Shown here: positions 28,184 to 60,453 of the stretch, piece by piece
How positions within the stretch are numbered: position 1 is the first letter of the stretch
Layout: each line of letters opens with the position of its first letter
NCBI RefSeq assembly: GCF_000243735.2
Contig: NZ_AHMP02000003.1
Span: 226,001-290,000 of the forward strand
Source of the DNA: Leptospira kmetyi serovar Malaysia str. Bejo-Iso9
Lineage (GTDB): Bacteria > Spirochaetota > Leptospiria > Leptospirales > Leptospiraceae
Reading direction: 5' to 3'
Length of the DNA: 64,000 nucleotides
Notes under the pieces: model-generated
Databases searched by the model: none
The model's input: the letters and a program-made list of their open reading frames with translations, nothing else
What the model was told of the DNA's origin: nothing
Translations under genes and position numbers: made by a program

Positions 28184-28235
28184 TAGACTAGTTGGTCTAT
28201 CCTTTAAAAGATCGGGATAGACTTAATAGTCTATC
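28184..28235. promoter_or_regulatory. two palindromic operators between crotonase and tetR genes
   Basis: ATAGAC-TAGTT-GTCTAT-like arms (28184-28200) and the perfect GATAGAC-TTAATA-GTCTATC (28216-28235) share the same GAC/GTC half site with different spacing. They lie in the divergent promoter region and are the expected targets of the adjacent TetR protein. Confidence 0.65.
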
Positions 28236-28289
28236 ATTTTTTCAGTTTTTGTTGAACTTTTTTCGGGTCTGTGGATTCTGATTCTTAGA

Positions 28290-28889
28290 ATGTCTCCGAA
28301 TCTCGACAAACAAACCAATCCGTATGATCGCCTGATGACTTCGGCTTTGGATCTTTTTTATCGCAGGGGTTATTCGGGAACTTCCACAAATCAGTTGATC
28401 GCGGATTCCGGCACGCATAAGGCCAGTTTTTATCGTTACTTTCAATCCAAGGAAGAGATCGCCCTCGAATATTTAAAACTCCAAGGGGAGAATTTTGAAA
28501 ACGGTCTGCAAAGAATGATGGAACGTTCTCCTTCTTGGAAAGAATTCATTCATACCTGGACGTCCGTTCTTTTGAAACAGGTCAAAAGCGGTAAGTTTAT
28601 TGGTTGTCCGATCGCGCGTTTTTTAAACAGCGTAGAGGAAAGAAACGAGGACTTCGAACTCGTCGCGGATAAAATTCTACACGGATGGATTCAAATTTTC
28701 GAATCTTATTTCGAATCCGAAAAGAAAAAGGGACATCTGGATTCTTCTTTGAATTCTCTCGCCGCTTCTCGCAAAATTCTTAAATTGTTTCAAGGCAGTT
28801 CTCAACTTTTTAGAATCACCGGTAAAACCGATTACTTTCTCGAACTCGAAGGAGAAATGATCGAAGCACTCGGTGGAAAAAGAAAATAA
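28290..28889 (+). CDS. TetR/AcrR family transcriptional regulator
   Basis: This 199-residue repressor-type protein has a TetR N-terminal helix-turn-helix: LMTSALDLFYRRGYSGTSTN, then QLIADSGTHKASFYRYFQSK with the usual GTxK/YxYF recognition end. The C-terminal domain (residues ~70-195) is helical and would bind a ligand such as an acyl-CoA. It is divergent from the enoyl-CoA hydratase/MDR pair and the intergenic palindromes fit as its sites. A bidirectional terminator follows it. Confidence 0.88.
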   Translation: MSPNLDKQTNPYDRLMTSALDLFYRRGYSGTSTNQLIADSGTHKASFYRYFQSKEEIALEYLKLQGENFENGLQRMMERSPSWKEFIHTWTSVLLKQVKSGKFIGCPIARFLNSVEERNEDFELVADKILHGWIQIFESYFESEKKKGHLDSSLNSLAASRKILKLFQGSSQLFRITGKTDYFLELEGEMIEALGGKRK

Positions 28890-29010
28890 TTTCGATTTCG
28901 TCGATTCTTTTTTTGTGATCGTTTGTCGGACCAAGTTTCGCATTTCGCATTGACAAAACGAAATTCTTACATTCAAAAAACTGAATTCTTATTCCGCGCC
29001 AGGGTAAAAT

Positions 29011-29047
29011 AAAAAACGCCTCCGTTTTACCGGAAGCGTTTCGGTTT
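29011..29047. terminator. bidirectional intrinsic terminator
   Basis: AACGC-C-TCCG, loop TTTTAC, CGGA-A-GCGTT with A runs before and T runs after, between the end of the rightward TetR gene and the end of the leftward MaoC gene. It can serve both. Confidence 0.8.
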
Positions 29048-29125
29048 TTTAGTCGGACGCGCTCGTAATTTTTTACAAACGAATGCGCTCTTTATTTCGC
29101 GCGCGCCTTAAAAACTTTTTAGGAA

Positions 29126-30304
<1,179 letters not shown>

Positions 30305-30366
30305 ATAAGGCCTCTTGGTGTTTTCGGTTTTTTCCAGTGTTTTGTTTCGAATCGTATGGAAAAGTT

Positions 30367-30978
30367 TTATTTTCCAGAATAAAACGCGTCGAGTTCTTCT
30401 CTGCTTCCGGTGCGGAGTTCGACGTTGTTGAATTTCTTTTTGGAAAGTTCCGGATTTTGATCCTTTTCGGAAAACATATGATTCCAAGTGTTGATGTAAA
30501 GAATCGGTTTCTTTTCCTCCTTCGAGAATGCTTCGGCTTTCAGAACGGAATCGAAATGTTGAACCGGATCTTGCGAAAATTTTTGATCTCCTGAATAAAC
30601 GTTCTTGAGATGAACCGTGGACAATTCTCCCGTATTCGAAAATTGCAAACGAAGACTTTCGATGTCCTTGTGTCTTCCGTATTTAAAACCCCGATAGATT
30701 CTATATACGGCGTCCTTCCAAAAAGAAGGATGTCTTTCGTCCCGAAATACCAGACTGAGTTCGATCCGTTTTCCGTTCGGAGTTTCCCTTTTATTGCAAT
30801 AAATGATTTCCAAATCGTTTCCGTCTTTTACGTCGTCCGAAGGTTGAATCCAAATCGGAATTTCCTCGTTCGAACATTCCAACTCGGATGAGAAGCGGGG
30901 GAGTTCTTTTTTTGCGGGGGAACAACCGGTTAACAGAAGAATGGTAAACCCGAATCGGATCAGTTTAGAATCGAACAT
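30367..30978 (-). CDS. putative lipoprotein of unknown function
   Basis: The 203-residue product starts at ATG 30978; the longer frame to 31191 runs into the divergent peptidase gene. The N-terminus ([19 protein letters not shown]) is a signal peptide with lipobox TGC, so the mature protein would be lipid-anchored. The rest is mixed and polar, with [19 protein letters not shown] and [18 protein letters not shown] recognise no family. It is divergent from the M3 peptidase and 62 bases before the MaoC gene on the same strand. Confidence 0.65.
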   Translation of the reverse strand: MFDSKLIRFGFTILLLTGCSPAKKELPRFSSELECSNEEIPIWIQPSDDVKDGNDLEIIYCNKRETPNGKRIELSLVFRDERHPSFWKDAVYRIYRGFKYGRHKDIESLRLQFSNTGELSTVHLKNVYSGDQKFSQDPVQHFDSVLKAEAFSKEEKKPILYINTWNHMFSEKDQNPELSKKKFNNVELRTGSREELDAFYSGK

Positions 30979-31054
30979 AGATTCGTGTTTTATCGCGCGG
31001 ACGCTCGGAGTCAAATCGGAAAAAGTGGATGAAGTTTCGAAGGGAGGGAAGAAA

Positions 31055-33019
<1,965 letters not shown>

Positions 33020-33030
33020 TCGAGGAAAGA

Positions 33031-33268
<238 letters not shown>

Positions 33269-33343
33269 AAGACCAGAGCAGGCTATTTCCCGTACCGGGA
33301 GAGTCAAATCAATTTTGGAAGCTCGGTTAAGAATTTCAGGCGA

Positions 33344-34009
<666 letters not shown>

Positions 34010-34269
34010 GAGGAGGAATCCTATACGGATCGGATCTTTGGGAAAGTGTTTTTTGTTTTGTTATAATTCCGAATCTAATGGTTTCGGATCGGATTCGATT
34101 GAAATTCGAAAAAGGGCCTATTTACTCAAGTAAGTAGGTTTTATTCTCCAAGGTATATTTTCTTTTAGAAAGTGTCTAATTCGCAATTGTTATGTTAAAA
34201 AGTAGTATTCAATTTATAGAATCTTGGGATTTGTAAACAAAAACTCATAACTGATTTCAAAAGGATCCG

Positions 34270-34914
<645 letters not shown>

Positions 34915-34915
34915 T

Positions 34916-35677
34916 ATGAAAAAAACATTAAGTTCATTGGTGCTTTTGATGTTTGCGGTTGTTTTGAACGCCGCTTGTAGCGGCGGATATTATACCGCGC
35001 GATTGTATTCCTCCAATCCGAAACCGAAACTTTCGGAACTCAAAACGAAAAAATGGGCGATCCTTCCGACACTGAACGTTTATCCTACCGCTGCGGTAAG
35101 TCAGGAAATCGATTCTCGTTTGGACGCTTTGAAAACTAGAAATCCGAGTTACGTTCAATCAACTCCTTCGGATATTAAGAAATCGTTAAGCGACGCCGGA
35201 TTTACGAAATCGATTTCCAAAATCTACACTGCGGTTTGGGAAAAAGAAAAGGCTGAGAGAGTTTCTTTATTAGTCGGAAGCGAACTTACGACTTCCATCG
35301 CAGTTCAAGCTATGGGTACTCCGGGGGCACAACAACTTCAAGTTTTGGGACAATCTTCGAATTCGAACGATGATTTTTTTGTGGCCGATTTGAAAGGTTT
35401 AGAAGGCGATTTTAAAGCACTAAAACTTAAGGAAGACTATGCGATCCTTCCCGTTCTTGTGGATTATCGTCCCGCGATCAACACTACGGATATTTGGTTC
35501 TTGCTTCCCGTTTACTTTGGAAAATCCGTTTATGAAAATTATACGATGTCTTACTTCGTCGTCGACTTGAAGACAGGTAAGAACATTCGCACGATCCGTA
35601 CAGTACAAGGAACGGGCGGCGTGGAAGAATCAAGCGCTCAGATTGATACAATGATCGGGCAGGTATTGGAGCATTAA
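34916..35677 (+). CDS. putative lipoprotein, second gene of the operon
   Basis: This is a 253-residue product from ATG 34916. The signal peptide [20 protein letters not shown] ends in a classical lipobox, LNAAC. The sequence has segments [19 protein letters not shown] and [18 protein letters not shown] that suggest a small alpha/beta domain, similar in length and layout to the flanking two lipoproteins, which may be distant paralogues. No family is recognised. It begins 1 base after the preceding stop and ends 1 base before the next start. Confidence 0.72.
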   Translation: MKKTLSSLVLLMFAVVLNAACSGGYYTARLYSSNPKPKLSELKTKKWAILPTLNVYPTAAVSQEIDSRLDALKTRNPSYVQSTPSDIKKSLSDAGFTKSISKIYTAVWEKEKAERVSLLVGSELTTSIAVQAMGTPGAQQLQVLGQSSNSNDDFFVADLKGLEGDFKALKLKEDYAILPVLVDYRPAINTTDIWFLLPVYFGKSVYENYTMSYFVVDLKTGKNIRTIRTVQGTGGVEESSAQIDTMIGQVLEH

Positions 35678-35678
35678 G

Positions 35679-36479
35679 ATGAAGTTACAAAGAATTTTAA
35701 ACCTAACGATTGCGTTCGCAATTCTAATTTTGGCAAATTGTATTTCTTTTGCTCATTACGAAGCGAATTATTTACCCGAAGATAAGGATATTAGAAGTTC
35801 GAAAGTTCTTTTGATCCTGCCAAGCTACAGCGATCATATCGCTGAGGAAATCTATTACAATCCTTTCGCTGAAAACCAGAGAAAGAATGCGCTGAGCAAA
35901 CCGAAACAAAAGGGCGGTATCGTCGAAATTACCGTCGATCCTAGAAAACAATTTCAAGATTCGGCCGCTCGAAAAAGTTTTAAATTGTTTTTAGAAGGAA
36001 CCCTTTACTCTTCTTTGAAAACGGCGATCTCTACGGAAAATCCTTCCGTACAATACCTGGATGAAAAGGATGAAAAAAGATTAGCTACTGAAATTCAAAA
36101 AACTTTTAAAAATCCTTTCGCTCCGATTAGTCCGGCTCTAAGAGACGAATTAAAAAAGAAGAATATCGAGTATGTTCTTGCTCCGTTGGCGTTCAGTACT
36201 CCGGGAAATGAGTTGTTTACGAAAGCGATTTCAGCGCAGCAAAATAACAACAATAACAATAACAACAATTCCGGCGGAAACGTTCAAACGAAAACTTCGG
36301 AGATACGCCAAGGCGGATCGATCGTAGGAGTTAGGCTTCAGTTAATAGATTTGCAAAGCGGAGAAAACGAAAAAATTTCCACGATCTATATTCAGTGGAA
36401 TTTTGCGGATTCGGCTAAATCAAAGTTTCAAGAAAGTATTCTAAAATTGGTTCAAGGAATTTTTCCTCCTAAATCTTAA
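35679..36479 (+). CDS. putative lipoprotein with poly-Asn tract, third gene of the operon
   Basis: The 266-residue product has a signal peptide ([19 protein letters not shown]) ending in NC, so a lipobox LANC. It contains [20 protein letters not shown] and, near residue 189, nine consecutive Asn encoded by alternating AAC/AAT codons, which look like a slippage-prone microsatellite. The C-terminal part ([20 protein letters not shown]) repeats a beta-strand pattern also seen in the preceding lipoprotein. It is followed by a strong terminator. Function unknown. Confidence 0.72.
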   Translation: MKLQRILNLTIAFAILILANCISFAHYEANYLPEDKDIRSSKVLLILPSYSDHIAEEIYYNPFAENQRKNALSKPKQKGGIVEITVDPRKQFQDSAARKSFKLFLEGTLYSSLKTAISTENPSVQYLDEKDEKRLATEIQKTFKNPFAPISPALRDELKKKNIEYVLAPLAFSTPGNELFTKAISAQQNNNNNNNNNSGGNVQTKTSEIRQGGSIVGVRLQLIDLQSGENEKISTIYIQWNFADSAKSKFQESILKLVQGIFPPKS

Positions 36480-36505
36480 GAAGTTTTAGAATCTATATTT
36501 CCTTA

Positions 36506-36545
36506 AAGCCGCTTCGGAAAGTTACTTTCCCGAGCGGCTTTTTTA
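36506..36545 (+). terminator. intrinsic terminator of the three-lipoprotein operon
   Basis: AAGCCGCT...CGGAAAG and CTTTCC...CGAGCGGCTT form a long hairpin followed by a run of T. It is 26 bases after the third lipoprotein stop. Confidence 0.85.
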
Positions 36546-36645
36546 TTTTATTCGGAAAACGATTCGGTCTTTTAAAATGGATCCTAAAAAAGTCTTTCTC
36601 TCTTTTTTCAAGAGAATAATTTCGACCGTCAAAAGGAATCTTCAA

Positions 36646-37431
36646 ATGGCAAAAACGGCAATCATCACCGGCGGAACGGTCGGCATCGGATACGAACTCA
36701 GTAAACTCATCGCGGCGGACGGATACGATCTTATACTCGTGGCAAGAAACGAAAAGACTTTGAAAAAGGTGAAGAAGGAAATCGAATCCTCAAACAAGGT
36801 AAAGGTGGATATTCTTTCCGTGGATCTCGCGGATCCGAAAGCGCCCAAGAAAATTTTCGACTTCGCAAAAAAATCGAAAGCGGTCGTGGAGATTCTCGTC
36901 AACAACGCGGGTTTCGGAACGAGCGGAAGATTCGATCGAATGGAACTCAAAAAAGAACTCGATATGATCCAAGTCAACGTGACTTCTTTGACGGAGTTGA
37001 CGCATCTGTTTCTGCAAGGTATGGTGGAACGGAAGAATGGAAAGATCTTGAACGTCGCTTCGACCGCGGCGTTTCAACCCGGACCGAACATGGCCAATTA
37101 TTATGCGACAAAGGCGTATGTGCTTTCCCTATCGGAAGCGATCCACGAGGACGTTTACAAGGACGGAGTCACCGTAACCACGCTTTGTCCCGGACCGACC
37201 AAAACTGAATTTTTTGAAAGAGCCGAAATCACGAAGTCGAAACTTCTCAACAACCCGATGGCTCCGATCATGAGCGCAAAAGAAGTCGCGGAAATCGGAT
37301 ACAAGGCTTTGAAAAAAGGAAAGCCGGTCGTGATCTCCGGCGTTCTGAATTGGATTCTCGCCCAAAGCGTACGAATCACTCCGCGTTTTATCATCCGAAA
37401 GATCGCCAAGTTTTTGAATCAAAACGGATAA
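36646..37431 (+). CDS. short-chain dehydrogenase/reductase (SDR)
   Basis: This ~261-residue SDR has the TGGTVGIG nucleotide motif, an NNAGFG tetrad, and catalytic [15 protein letters not shown] (Y-x-x-x-K) with the Ser of VASTAAF. The start at ATG 36646 follows AGGA and leaves the Rossmann strand immediately; an upstream ATG (36577) would add 23 basic residues. It is followed 6 bases after its stop by a sterol-desaturase-like enzyme, so the two may work on the same lipid. The substrate is not known. Confidence 0.88.
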   Translation: MAKTAIITGGTVGIGYELSKLIAADGYDLILVARNEKTLKKVKKEIESSNKVKVDILSVDLADPKAPKKIFDFAKKSKAVVEILVNNAGFGTSGRFDRMELKKELDMIQVNVTSLTELTHLFLQGMVERKNGKILNVASTAAFQPGPNMANYYATKAYVLSLSEAIHEDVYKDGVTVTTLCPGPTKTEFFERAEITKSKLLNNPMAPIMSAKEVAEIGYKALKKGKPVVISGVLNWILAQSVRITPRFIIRKIAKFLNQNG

Positions 37432-37437
37432 GAAAGA

Positions 37438-38634
<1,197 letters not shown>

Positions 38635-38693
38635 ACCCGAGTTGTAACGAAAGAAGAATTTGAAATCATGACCGGAAACGGGATCGGCAAGTC

Positions 38694-40841
38694 GTGTTGA
38701 AACAACAAAAAGCAATCGGGACATTCGCGCTTTGTCTTTATCTTTTGGCCCGGCCCGTATTCGGAATCGATCTCGTAAATCTGGACGATTCTTCCTCCGG
38801 ATTCGAGGATTCCTACGAATACTACGAGGATTTTACGGGGAATTTGAGTTTTGCCCAGGTCCGGGAATTGGCCGAAGCCGGTAAATTCAATTCTTCGAAT
38901 ATTCATTCATTAGGATATACGAATGCTTCCGTTTGGGTCCGTTTGAACGTGGAGAATTCCTCCGATAAACCGATCCGATGGATCGTGGAATATCGTTTTC
39001 CGGACGTGGATCTCGTCGAATACTACGATTTAAAAAAGGGAGAATCCCCGTTTTACAGGGCGGGGGACGTGCTTCCGTTTGGGGTTCGTCCGATTCAGTA
39101 TCGAAACCCAGCCTTTCCTTCGGTGGGTCTTGCTAAAACGAACAAGTCCGTGTATCTGAAAATCAAATCCGATTCCAGAATCCAACTTTCGCTTCGTTAT
39201 TATTCCGCGCTCGGGTTCTATCAGAAGGTCATCTTCGAACAGTTTTTGTTCGGATTGTTTTTCGGCTCGATGTTGATATTAGCGCTTTATAATCTTCTTT
39301 TATACGCGTATACGAAAGAATGGAATTATTTCTACTTCGCGCTTTATATCTCCGGTTTTTCTTTCTTTCAATTCGTATTGGAAGGTTTCGGGTTTCAGGT
39401 TCTCTGGCCGAACGCGGTTCTTTGGACCAATTCGAGCGTTCCGTTTTTTCTGATGGTTTCCCTTTCCTTGATGTCCCTTTTTGTCGCGGTTTATCTGGAT
39501 TTGGAGAACCGTTCGAAACTTTCCTTTCGAATATTCAAATATTATCAAGTTCTACTATTGTTTTTCGCGCTCGGCTCCCTGTTGATTCCCGAGCGTTTCG
39601 GGATTTGGATCGGTTTGATCTTATCCTTTTGTTTTGTGATTCTTCTTTTTATCAACGGAATCCGAAGCATCGCGTGGAATCAGGGAAGCGCATTCTACTT
39701 TCTTTCCGCTTGGACGGTTTTGCTTTCGGGCGCGGTTTTGTTTTTATTTTTGCAAAGCGGATGGATGAAGGATTGGAGTCTTCGGTTGTGGATCATCGAA
39801 ATCTCCTCCTTGTTCCACGTCGTTTTTATGGGAATCGGTCTTGCGGATCGTGTGAAGGTTTTATCCAAGGTTTTGTCCGCTAAGATCAAGGAACTCGGAA
39901 GCACGAAACTCGTCGCGGAACGTTCCGAAAAACGATTTAAGAATTTGTTCGAAGAATCGGAAGAATTTCTCTTTACGATGGATACGAACGGAAAGATCCG
40001 AAACGCGAATAAATCCCTCGGAAGACTGCTCGGTTTCGATCCGGAAGAAGTGATCGGCTGGGATTTTTTGGATCTCATCTTCGTTCCCACGGGAGGAGAC
40101 GCATCCTACGCGAAAATTCTGGCCCGGGATAAGATCGAGGAACTTTTAAAACGGGGAAAAAGCTCGGAGTTCGCCGTAGAATTCAGGCAGAAGTTCGTTC
40201 TGGAACCGAGACAGATTCGGGTTCGTCTTCAGCTTTTGGATCTCGGGGACCGCAAAGGTATATTAGGAAAGGCTTATGAACTGAACGAGGATATTCTTTC
40301 CAAGTTCATCGTAAGCGAATCCATGCACTTCACTTTGAACAATTATCTCCGAAACGCGGATCTTTTGAGCAGGCTTCTGACCGTAAACCTTTCGAGTTTT
40401 GTGGGAACCGAAATCGTGATCGCGATCCGCACTTGTATTCGGGAGATCGTAATCAATTCCATAGAACACGGAAATCTCGCGATCAGTTTTGACGAAAAAA
40501 CCGAGGCCTTGAACCAAGGACGTTATCTCGAATTTATCCAAGAACGTCAGAAAGAAACGTTCTACAACTATAGAACCGTAAAGGTTTCGTATTCCCTAAA
40601 CGCGAGAAGGATCGGATTTCTCATCACGGACGAGGGAGAAGGTTTCGATTATAAGAAAATTCTAAACTTAGACATCGAAAAGCTGAACGAAACGAGTTTG
40701 ACCCACGGAAGAGGGATCGTGATGACCCGCCGTGTTTTCGATATCGTTCGGTTTAACGAAAAAGGAAACCGGGTTCTTCTGATTAAGTATTTGAAAAAGC
40801 CGCTTCGTTACAAACGGGAAAAAACATCTTTCGACGTTTGA
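38694..40841 (+). CDS. 7TMR-DISM sensor with PAS and RsbW-like ATPase domain
   Basis: This 715-residue membrane sensor starts at GTG 38694 (TTG 38697 is possible). A signal peptide and an extracytoplasmic 7TMR-DISM extracellular domain (~30-180) precede seven membrane helices (~185-385). A PAS domain follows (~420-530: [20 protein letters not shown]). The C-terminus (~540-705) is a histidine-kinase-like ATPase with an N box [11 protein letters not shown] and TDEGEGFD, but I see no HisKA dimerisation helix with phospho-accepting His. The ATPase looks like the HATPase_c_2 anti-sigma-factor type. It may signal through partner-switching rather than a two-component phosphorelay. Inferred from motifs only. 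Confidence 0.8.
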   Translation: MLKQQKAIGTFALCLYLLARPVFGIDLVNLDDSSSGFEDSYEYYEDFTGNLSFAQVRELAEAGKFNSSNIHSLGYTNASVWVRLNVENSSDKPIRWIVEYRFPDVDLVEYYDLKKGESPFYRAGDVLPFGVRPIQYRNPAFPSVGLAKTNKSVYLKIKSDSRIQLSLRYYSALGFYQKVIFEQFLFGLFFGSMLILALYNLLLYAYTKEWNYFYFALYISGFSFFQFVLEGFGFQVLWPNAVLWTNSSVPFFLMVSLSLMSLFVAVYLDLENRSKLSFRIFKYYQVLLLFFALGSLLIPERFGIWIGLILSFCFVILLFINGIRSIAWNQGSAFYFLSAWTVLLSGAVLFLFLQSGWMKDWSLRLWIIEISSLFHVVFMGIGLADRVKVLSKVLSAKIKELGSTKLVAERSEKRFKNLFEESEEFLFTMDTNGKIRNANKSLGRLLGFDPEEVIGWDFLDLIFVPTGGDASYAKILARDKIEELLKRGKSSEFAVEFRQKFVLEPRQIRVRLQLLDLGDRKGILGKAYELNEDILSKFIVSESMHFTLNNYLRNADLLSRLLTVNLSSFVGTEIVIAIRTCIREIVINSIEHGNLAISFDEKTEALNQGRYLEFIQERQKETFYNYRTVKVSYSLNARRIGFLITDEGEGFDYKKILNLDIEKLNETSLTHGRGIVMTRRVFDIVRFNEKGNRVLLIKYLKKPLRYKREKTSFDV

Positions 40842-40917
40842 AATTTTTCGGGTTTGCGGATCGTTCGATCAAAGCAGAGCCGTTCGATATAAATCGTTCG
40901 ACCGCTTCCGCTTCGTC

Positions 40918-41812
<895 letters not shown>

Positions 41813-41862
41813 CTAGCAAGGACTTCCAAAAAAAGCGGATTTTCGTTTCGATCGGGTGGGCC

Positions 41863-44094
<2,232 letters not shown>

Positions 44095-44115
44095 TTTTTT
44101 TGAAATCGCGGAACG

Positions 44116-44194
44116 TGTGGGAACTCATACAAGTTCGGGAAATGTAGGAACTCACACGGAAACTCGCGATCTTCGAAATGTAGGAACTCTTACA
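44116..44194. repeat. three copies of a 16-bp TGTRGGAACTC-type palindrome
   Basis: TGTGGGAACTCATACA (44116), TGTAGGAACTCACACG (44143) and TGTAGGAACTCTTACA (44179) lie between the Psd fusion and the DUF971 gene. The last supplies the AGGA before the DUF971 start codon. They resemble the palindromic ends of the large dispersed repeat. Confidence 0.75.
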
Positions 44195-44196
44195 AA

Positions 44197-44526
44197 ATGG
44201 CTCAACTCAGTTTAAAAGCGACGACCCCCGATCAGATCGACTTTGACGACAATCATCTAAAAATCACCTGGAAGGACGGAGTTACGTCCACGTTCGAACT
44301 TCTCGATCTGAGAAAACGTTGTCCCTGTGTCGTATGCAAGGGAGGACACGGCGGAAAAGTAGGAACTACCACCGGAGGAATTCAGTCGATCCGACTCTAT
44401 TCGGTCAACAAGGTAGGAAGATACGCGATCAATCCGGTTTGGAGCGACAATCATCTCACGGGAATTTATTCTTTCGACGCACTTCGAATGCTCGCGGACG
44501 GCTTGGGCGGGGATTTAACTCTTTAG
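44197..44526 (+). CDS. DUF971 domain protein
   Basis: This 109-residue protein matches DUF971 (gamma-butyrobetaine hydroxylase-like N-terminal domain). It has FELLDLRKRCPCVVCKGG with a C-x-C-x-x-C cysteine cluster, RYAINPVWSDNHLTGIYSF and the ending LRMLADGLGG. The cysteines probably bind a metal or an iron-sulfur cluster. In other bacteria the domain stands next to iron-sulfur or ApbC-type carrier genes, but none is adjacent here. Its start codon is 3 bases after a short palindrome that also provides the AGGA. Confidence 0.85.
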   Translation: MAQLSLKATTPDQIDFDDNHLKITWKDGVTSTFELLDLRKRCPCVVCKGGHGGKVGTTTGGIQSIRLYSVNKVGRYAINPVWSDNHLTGIYSFDALRMLADGLGGDLTL

Positions 44527-44578
44527 ATTTTTGGAGTTGGCTACTCCGGGACAAAACATTGTCGAATTTCGAGAGACT

Positions 44579-44829
44579 ATGAAGAATCTTTATTCGGAAC
44601 TGAGATCTCGATTGTTTACCGAAGATTTTTCGGAGTTGATCGAAGCCTTACGAGATTTTAAAGAGGGCGGGCGGTCGGAAGAATTTGGCTTACGCAGTTT
44701 TGAAGGAACTTCGAGAAGATCCCGAACTTGCAAAATACGAAGATCGATTGTTGGAACTTATGGATCTTCTGGAAGATTTTTGTCCGCCTCATTTGAGAAT
44801 TTGGAAAATCGAAGAATCGCCCGATTGAA
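44579..44829 (+). pseudogene. small helical protein gene broken by a GGGC duplication
   Basis: The first half from ATG 44579 reads MKNLYSELRSRLFTEDFSEL and continues to KEGGRSEEFG; the second half is in the +1 frame, NLAYAVLKELREDPELAKYE up to a stop at 44827-44829. At the join the sequence has GGGCGGGCGG; deleting one GGGC unit restores one frame (EGGRKNLAYAVL). I infer a 4-base tandem duplication or an assembly error. The protein would be about 80 residues and helical; no family recognised. Confidence 0.5.
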
Positions 44830-44869
44830 ACGGTCGGGTTTCTGCGAAGTTTTAGATTCAAGATAAAAT

Positions 44870-44885
44870 GTGGGAACTCATACAT
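44870..44885. repeat. 16-bp TGTGGGAACTCATACA palindrome
   Basis: Identical to the first motif at 44116-44131, now downstream of the broken gene. Same family as the motifs at 63.9 kb. Confidence 0.7.
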
Positions 44886-45044
44886 TTCTAAAGTTGAAGG
44901 ACAAGTTCCAATCGGATCGATTGAATTGTCCTGAATCGTTGCATCGGTCCGCGCATCTTTTGGTTTTTTTCCGAAAAAAGGTTGTTTTACCCCGAAAATT
45001 GGGTGGAATCAAGTTGGGAAGAAAAAAATGAGGTGACAAAAACT

Positions 45045-46151
<1,107 letters not shown>

Positions 46152-46155
<4 letters not shown>

Positions 46156-46970
46156 GAATTTTCGGGGCCTTCCGAGCGGACGGGAGAATTCTCGGTTCCG
46201 TTGTTGCCATATTTCTTATATTCAATTTTGCTTTTGTTTCCTTATCGGCTCAATCCGAACGAGAGCTTATGGACGAAGCCCTCAAAAAAGAATTGGGTCA
46301 ATCTTCTTCTTCCAAGGACGAAAAGAAGAATTCCGATTCCGGAGAAAAGAAGGCGGATTCTTCCTCGACTTCCGGAACGGCGGGAAACACGGGAGAAAAA
46401 ACTTCCAACGCGGAAACCCAAACCGCGCCGAATCCGGTGGAAGAAAGATATCGTCCGAGCGACGAGGGGCCGGGGATTGCGGGAACACTCTTTCGAGTCG
46501 TATTTATATTAGGACTTCTTTGTGCGGCACTTTATTATATTCTAAAATACGTATCTAAGAATCGGGAAGGAAGACTTCCGGTTCGAGGCGAGATGAATAT
46601 TCTTTCGAGTCTGATGCTCGGGCCGAACAAACAACTTCAGATCGTCGAGATCTCGGGAAGATTGTTGGTTCTCGGTGTTGCGGACAACGGAATCAATCTG
46701 ATCACGGAGATCGAGGATCCGGAAGTAAAACATAGGATTCTTCAGAAGAAAGAAAGTTTTCAACCGCCCGAGGGCGGATTTTTAGTAACTGTTCTTGAAC
46801 AGATCAAGGACTTGAATTCTCGGATTTCCGGAACCCAAGAGGGACCGCCGGATACGAGCGAGAAGGGCGGGGCCAATCGGGAAGAAAAACGAAGGCAGGC
46901 CCGAAAGAAATTGGACGAACTCAAAGAAAAAACAAGCTCGCTCGAAAGCGGGCTTTTCGATTTGAGATAG
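46152..46970 (+). CDS. fliO: flagellar biosynthesis protein FliO
   Basis: This 272-residue protein begins at GTG 46152, overlapping the fliY stop by 4 bases (GTGA), which indicates translational coupling. It has a signal/anchor segment near residue 15-35, a long low-complexity Ser/Lys/Glu region (~55-110) in the periplasm, one transmembrane helix ([20 protein letters not shown]) and a cytoplasmic FliO domain with [20 protein letters not shown] and [14 protein letters not shown]. FliO helps assemble the FliP ring. The size is larger than the ~100-residue E. coli FliO because of the linker. Identified partly by position before fliP. Confidence 0.8.
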
Positions 46971-47009
46971 GCCTGTAACGAATTGAGTAGGATTGTTTTT
47001 CAAGTGAGA

Positions 47010-50157
<3,148 letters not shown>

Positions 50158-50166
50158 GAGGAAACT

Positions 50167-53643
<3,477 letters not shown>

Positions 53644-53671
53644 TTCCTATCGGCTTTTGAAGAGGTAAAGA

Positions 53672-54583
<912 letters not shown>

Positions 54584-54586
54584 ACC

Positions 54587-55066
54587 TTGAACCTTCAGGT
54601 CGCATTCATCGGCGTTTTTGCCGTTATCGCGTTGGTATTGAGTCCGATCTGCGGATTCGTCACCGGTAATTCCATAGGTCATATCCTTCTCGTCACGGTT
54701 CTATCCGTCGTTGCCTTTGCCGTTCTCGGATTCGGAGTGCACGCGATTTTGGAAATGAAGGTTCCCGAGTTTTTGGATTTCTTAGCCAACGCCGCGGGAG
54801 AATATGTTCCGGCCGCGTCCGATGCGGACGGAGCGGGTGCGGGTGGCGGACACGACTATACAAGTCATGCAAGCGATACGGAATTCTCTTCGGGGGACGG
54901 TCCTTCCAACTCGGAAGTCTTCGCTTCGGCCACTCCGAAACGACAGAAAAGCGGAAACTTTGGGGATCACATCATGGTCGAAAATATAGCGATCAAAAAC
55001 GAACCCAAACTCATGGCGGAAGCGATCCGCACTATGTTGGCTCGCGACGACATGGGCGAAAAGTAA
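54587..55066 (+). CDS. conserved hypothetical membrane protein in flagellar operon
   Basis: This 159-residue protein starts with TTG 54587, 3 bases after flhG. It has two N-terminal membrane helices ([19 protein letters not shown] and [19 protein letters not shown]), a long Ser/Ala/Gly/acidic linker and a short conserved C-terminus ([19 protein letters not shown]). Its position between flhG and fliA suggests a flagella-related role, but I know no function. The start codon is uncertain because no clear ribosome binding site is present. Confidence 0.6.
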   Translation: MNLQVAFIGVFAVIALVLSPICGFVTGNSIGHILLVTVLSVVAFAVLGFGVHAILEMKVPEFLDFLANAAGEYVPAASDADGAGAGGGHDYTSHASDTEFSSGDGPSNSEVFASATPKRQKSGNFGDHIMVENIAIKNEPKLMAEAIRTMLARDDMGEK

Positions 55067-55147
55067 GAATTTCTTTCCAAATTCTTTCCGTTTAGCTCTA
55101 GAAAGTTAATGAGACAAAAAACTGCTTGATTTCCCTGTTTTTGCCCC

Positions 55148-55202
<55 letters not shown>

Positions 55203-55203
55203 G

Positions 55204-56023
<820 letters not shown>

Positions 56024-56055
56024 GCATTCATTGATTTACTACTAGGACGGAGAAT

Positions 56056-58041
<1,986 letters not shown>

Positions 58042-58049
58042 ACCATAGG

Positions 58050-58409
58050 ATGAGGCTGAGCGATACTTTTTTAGGTTACGGTCAAGCTCCCGATCTAATT
58101 CGGAAGCAACAGGTGGAAAATCCTTTCACCATGCCTCATATGATCTCCGAAACCGCTCGGATGGTCAAAGAATACAACGATACGCGCAAGTATGCGGTGG
58201 AATTGTATACGGACGTTTTTTCTCTTTCTCCGGAATCCAGGGAAAGAATGGCTTCGGCCCGAAATCAAAAAATCGACCAGATCAAGGACCGGTTAAAAAC
58301 ATACAAACCGGCCGTGGAAGGCAGGACCGAGTCCGTGACTTATTCCGCACTGGGTCAAAAGACGTCTAACGCGCCCGCCAATCGGGGTAGAATCGAATTC
58401 TTCGCTTAA
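58050..58409 (+). CDS. conserved small hypothetical protein
   Basis: This 119-residue soluble protein is rich in charged residues, with a helical middle ([20 protein letters not shown]) and a polar tail. No family is recognised. It lies 8 bases after the FapA-like gene and 45 before the next gene, so it belongs to the same operon. A role in the motility or envelope system is only an inference from position. Confidence 0.55.
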   Translation: MRLSDTFLGYGQAPDLIRKQQVENPFTMPHMISETARMVKEYNDTRKYAVELYTDVFSLSPESRERMASARNQKIDQIKDRLKTYKPAVEGRTESVTYSALGQKTSNAPANRGRIEFFA

Positions 58410-58454
58410 TCTTATCCGAAGGAATGTTGTTGGAGACGGCCCGGAGGAAAAGGT

Positions 58455-59871
<1,417 letters not shown>

Positions 59872-59875
<4 letters not shown>

Positions 59876-60453
59876 ATTCTCCCAAACTTTTCGTTCTTTC
59901 CTCCGTTGCAGGAGGAGGGAAGTCCACACTCATTCAAAAACTTAGGGAAAAACATCCCGAGATTCTTTTTTCGATTTCGTGCACGACCCGCGCGCCTCGT
60001 CCGGGGGACAAAGAGGGCGTAACGTATTTTTTTCTTTCCAAAGAGGAATTCGAAAAGGGAATTTCCGATTCCGCGTTTTTGGAATGGGCCTTGGTTCACG
60101 ATCAATACTACGGAACTCCTTTGAAGTTTATCGAAGAGGCCTTTGCAAAAGGTTCATCCGTGATCATGGACATAGACGTTCAAGGCGCTAAGATCATCAA
60201 AGAAAAACTTCCCGGTAAGATCGTGACGATTTTTATCCTTCCTCCGAGCGAAGAAGAATGGGAAAGACGTCTTCGGGGAAGGGGAACCGATTCGGAGGAG
60301 AATATTCTCAAAAGAATCCGAAACGGAAAGGCCGAACTCGAACGTCAGAACGAGTTCGATTATAAAATCGTAAACGATCGTTTGGAAAAAGCTCTCGAAG
60401 AGTTGGAAGCTATTATTTTGGGCGGTTCGACATCGAAGGGAAAAGAATCGTAG
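59872..60453 (+). CDS. gmk: guanylate kinase (CTG start)
   Basis: The 193-residue product converts GMP to GDP with ATP. The P-loop region reads [15 protein letters not shown] and the GMP-binding part [20 protein letters not shown]; later motifs [28 protein letters not shown] and YKIVND are clear. The whole P-loop lies upstream of every in-frame ATG, GTG or TTG (the first is TTG 60079), so translation must begin at a rare codon; CTG 59872 overlaps the remA stop (CTGA) and has AGAGGAAG 7 bases upstream. The usual first glycine of the P-loop is serine. The stop TAG is already inside copy 4 of the dispersed repeat. Confidence 0.88.
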
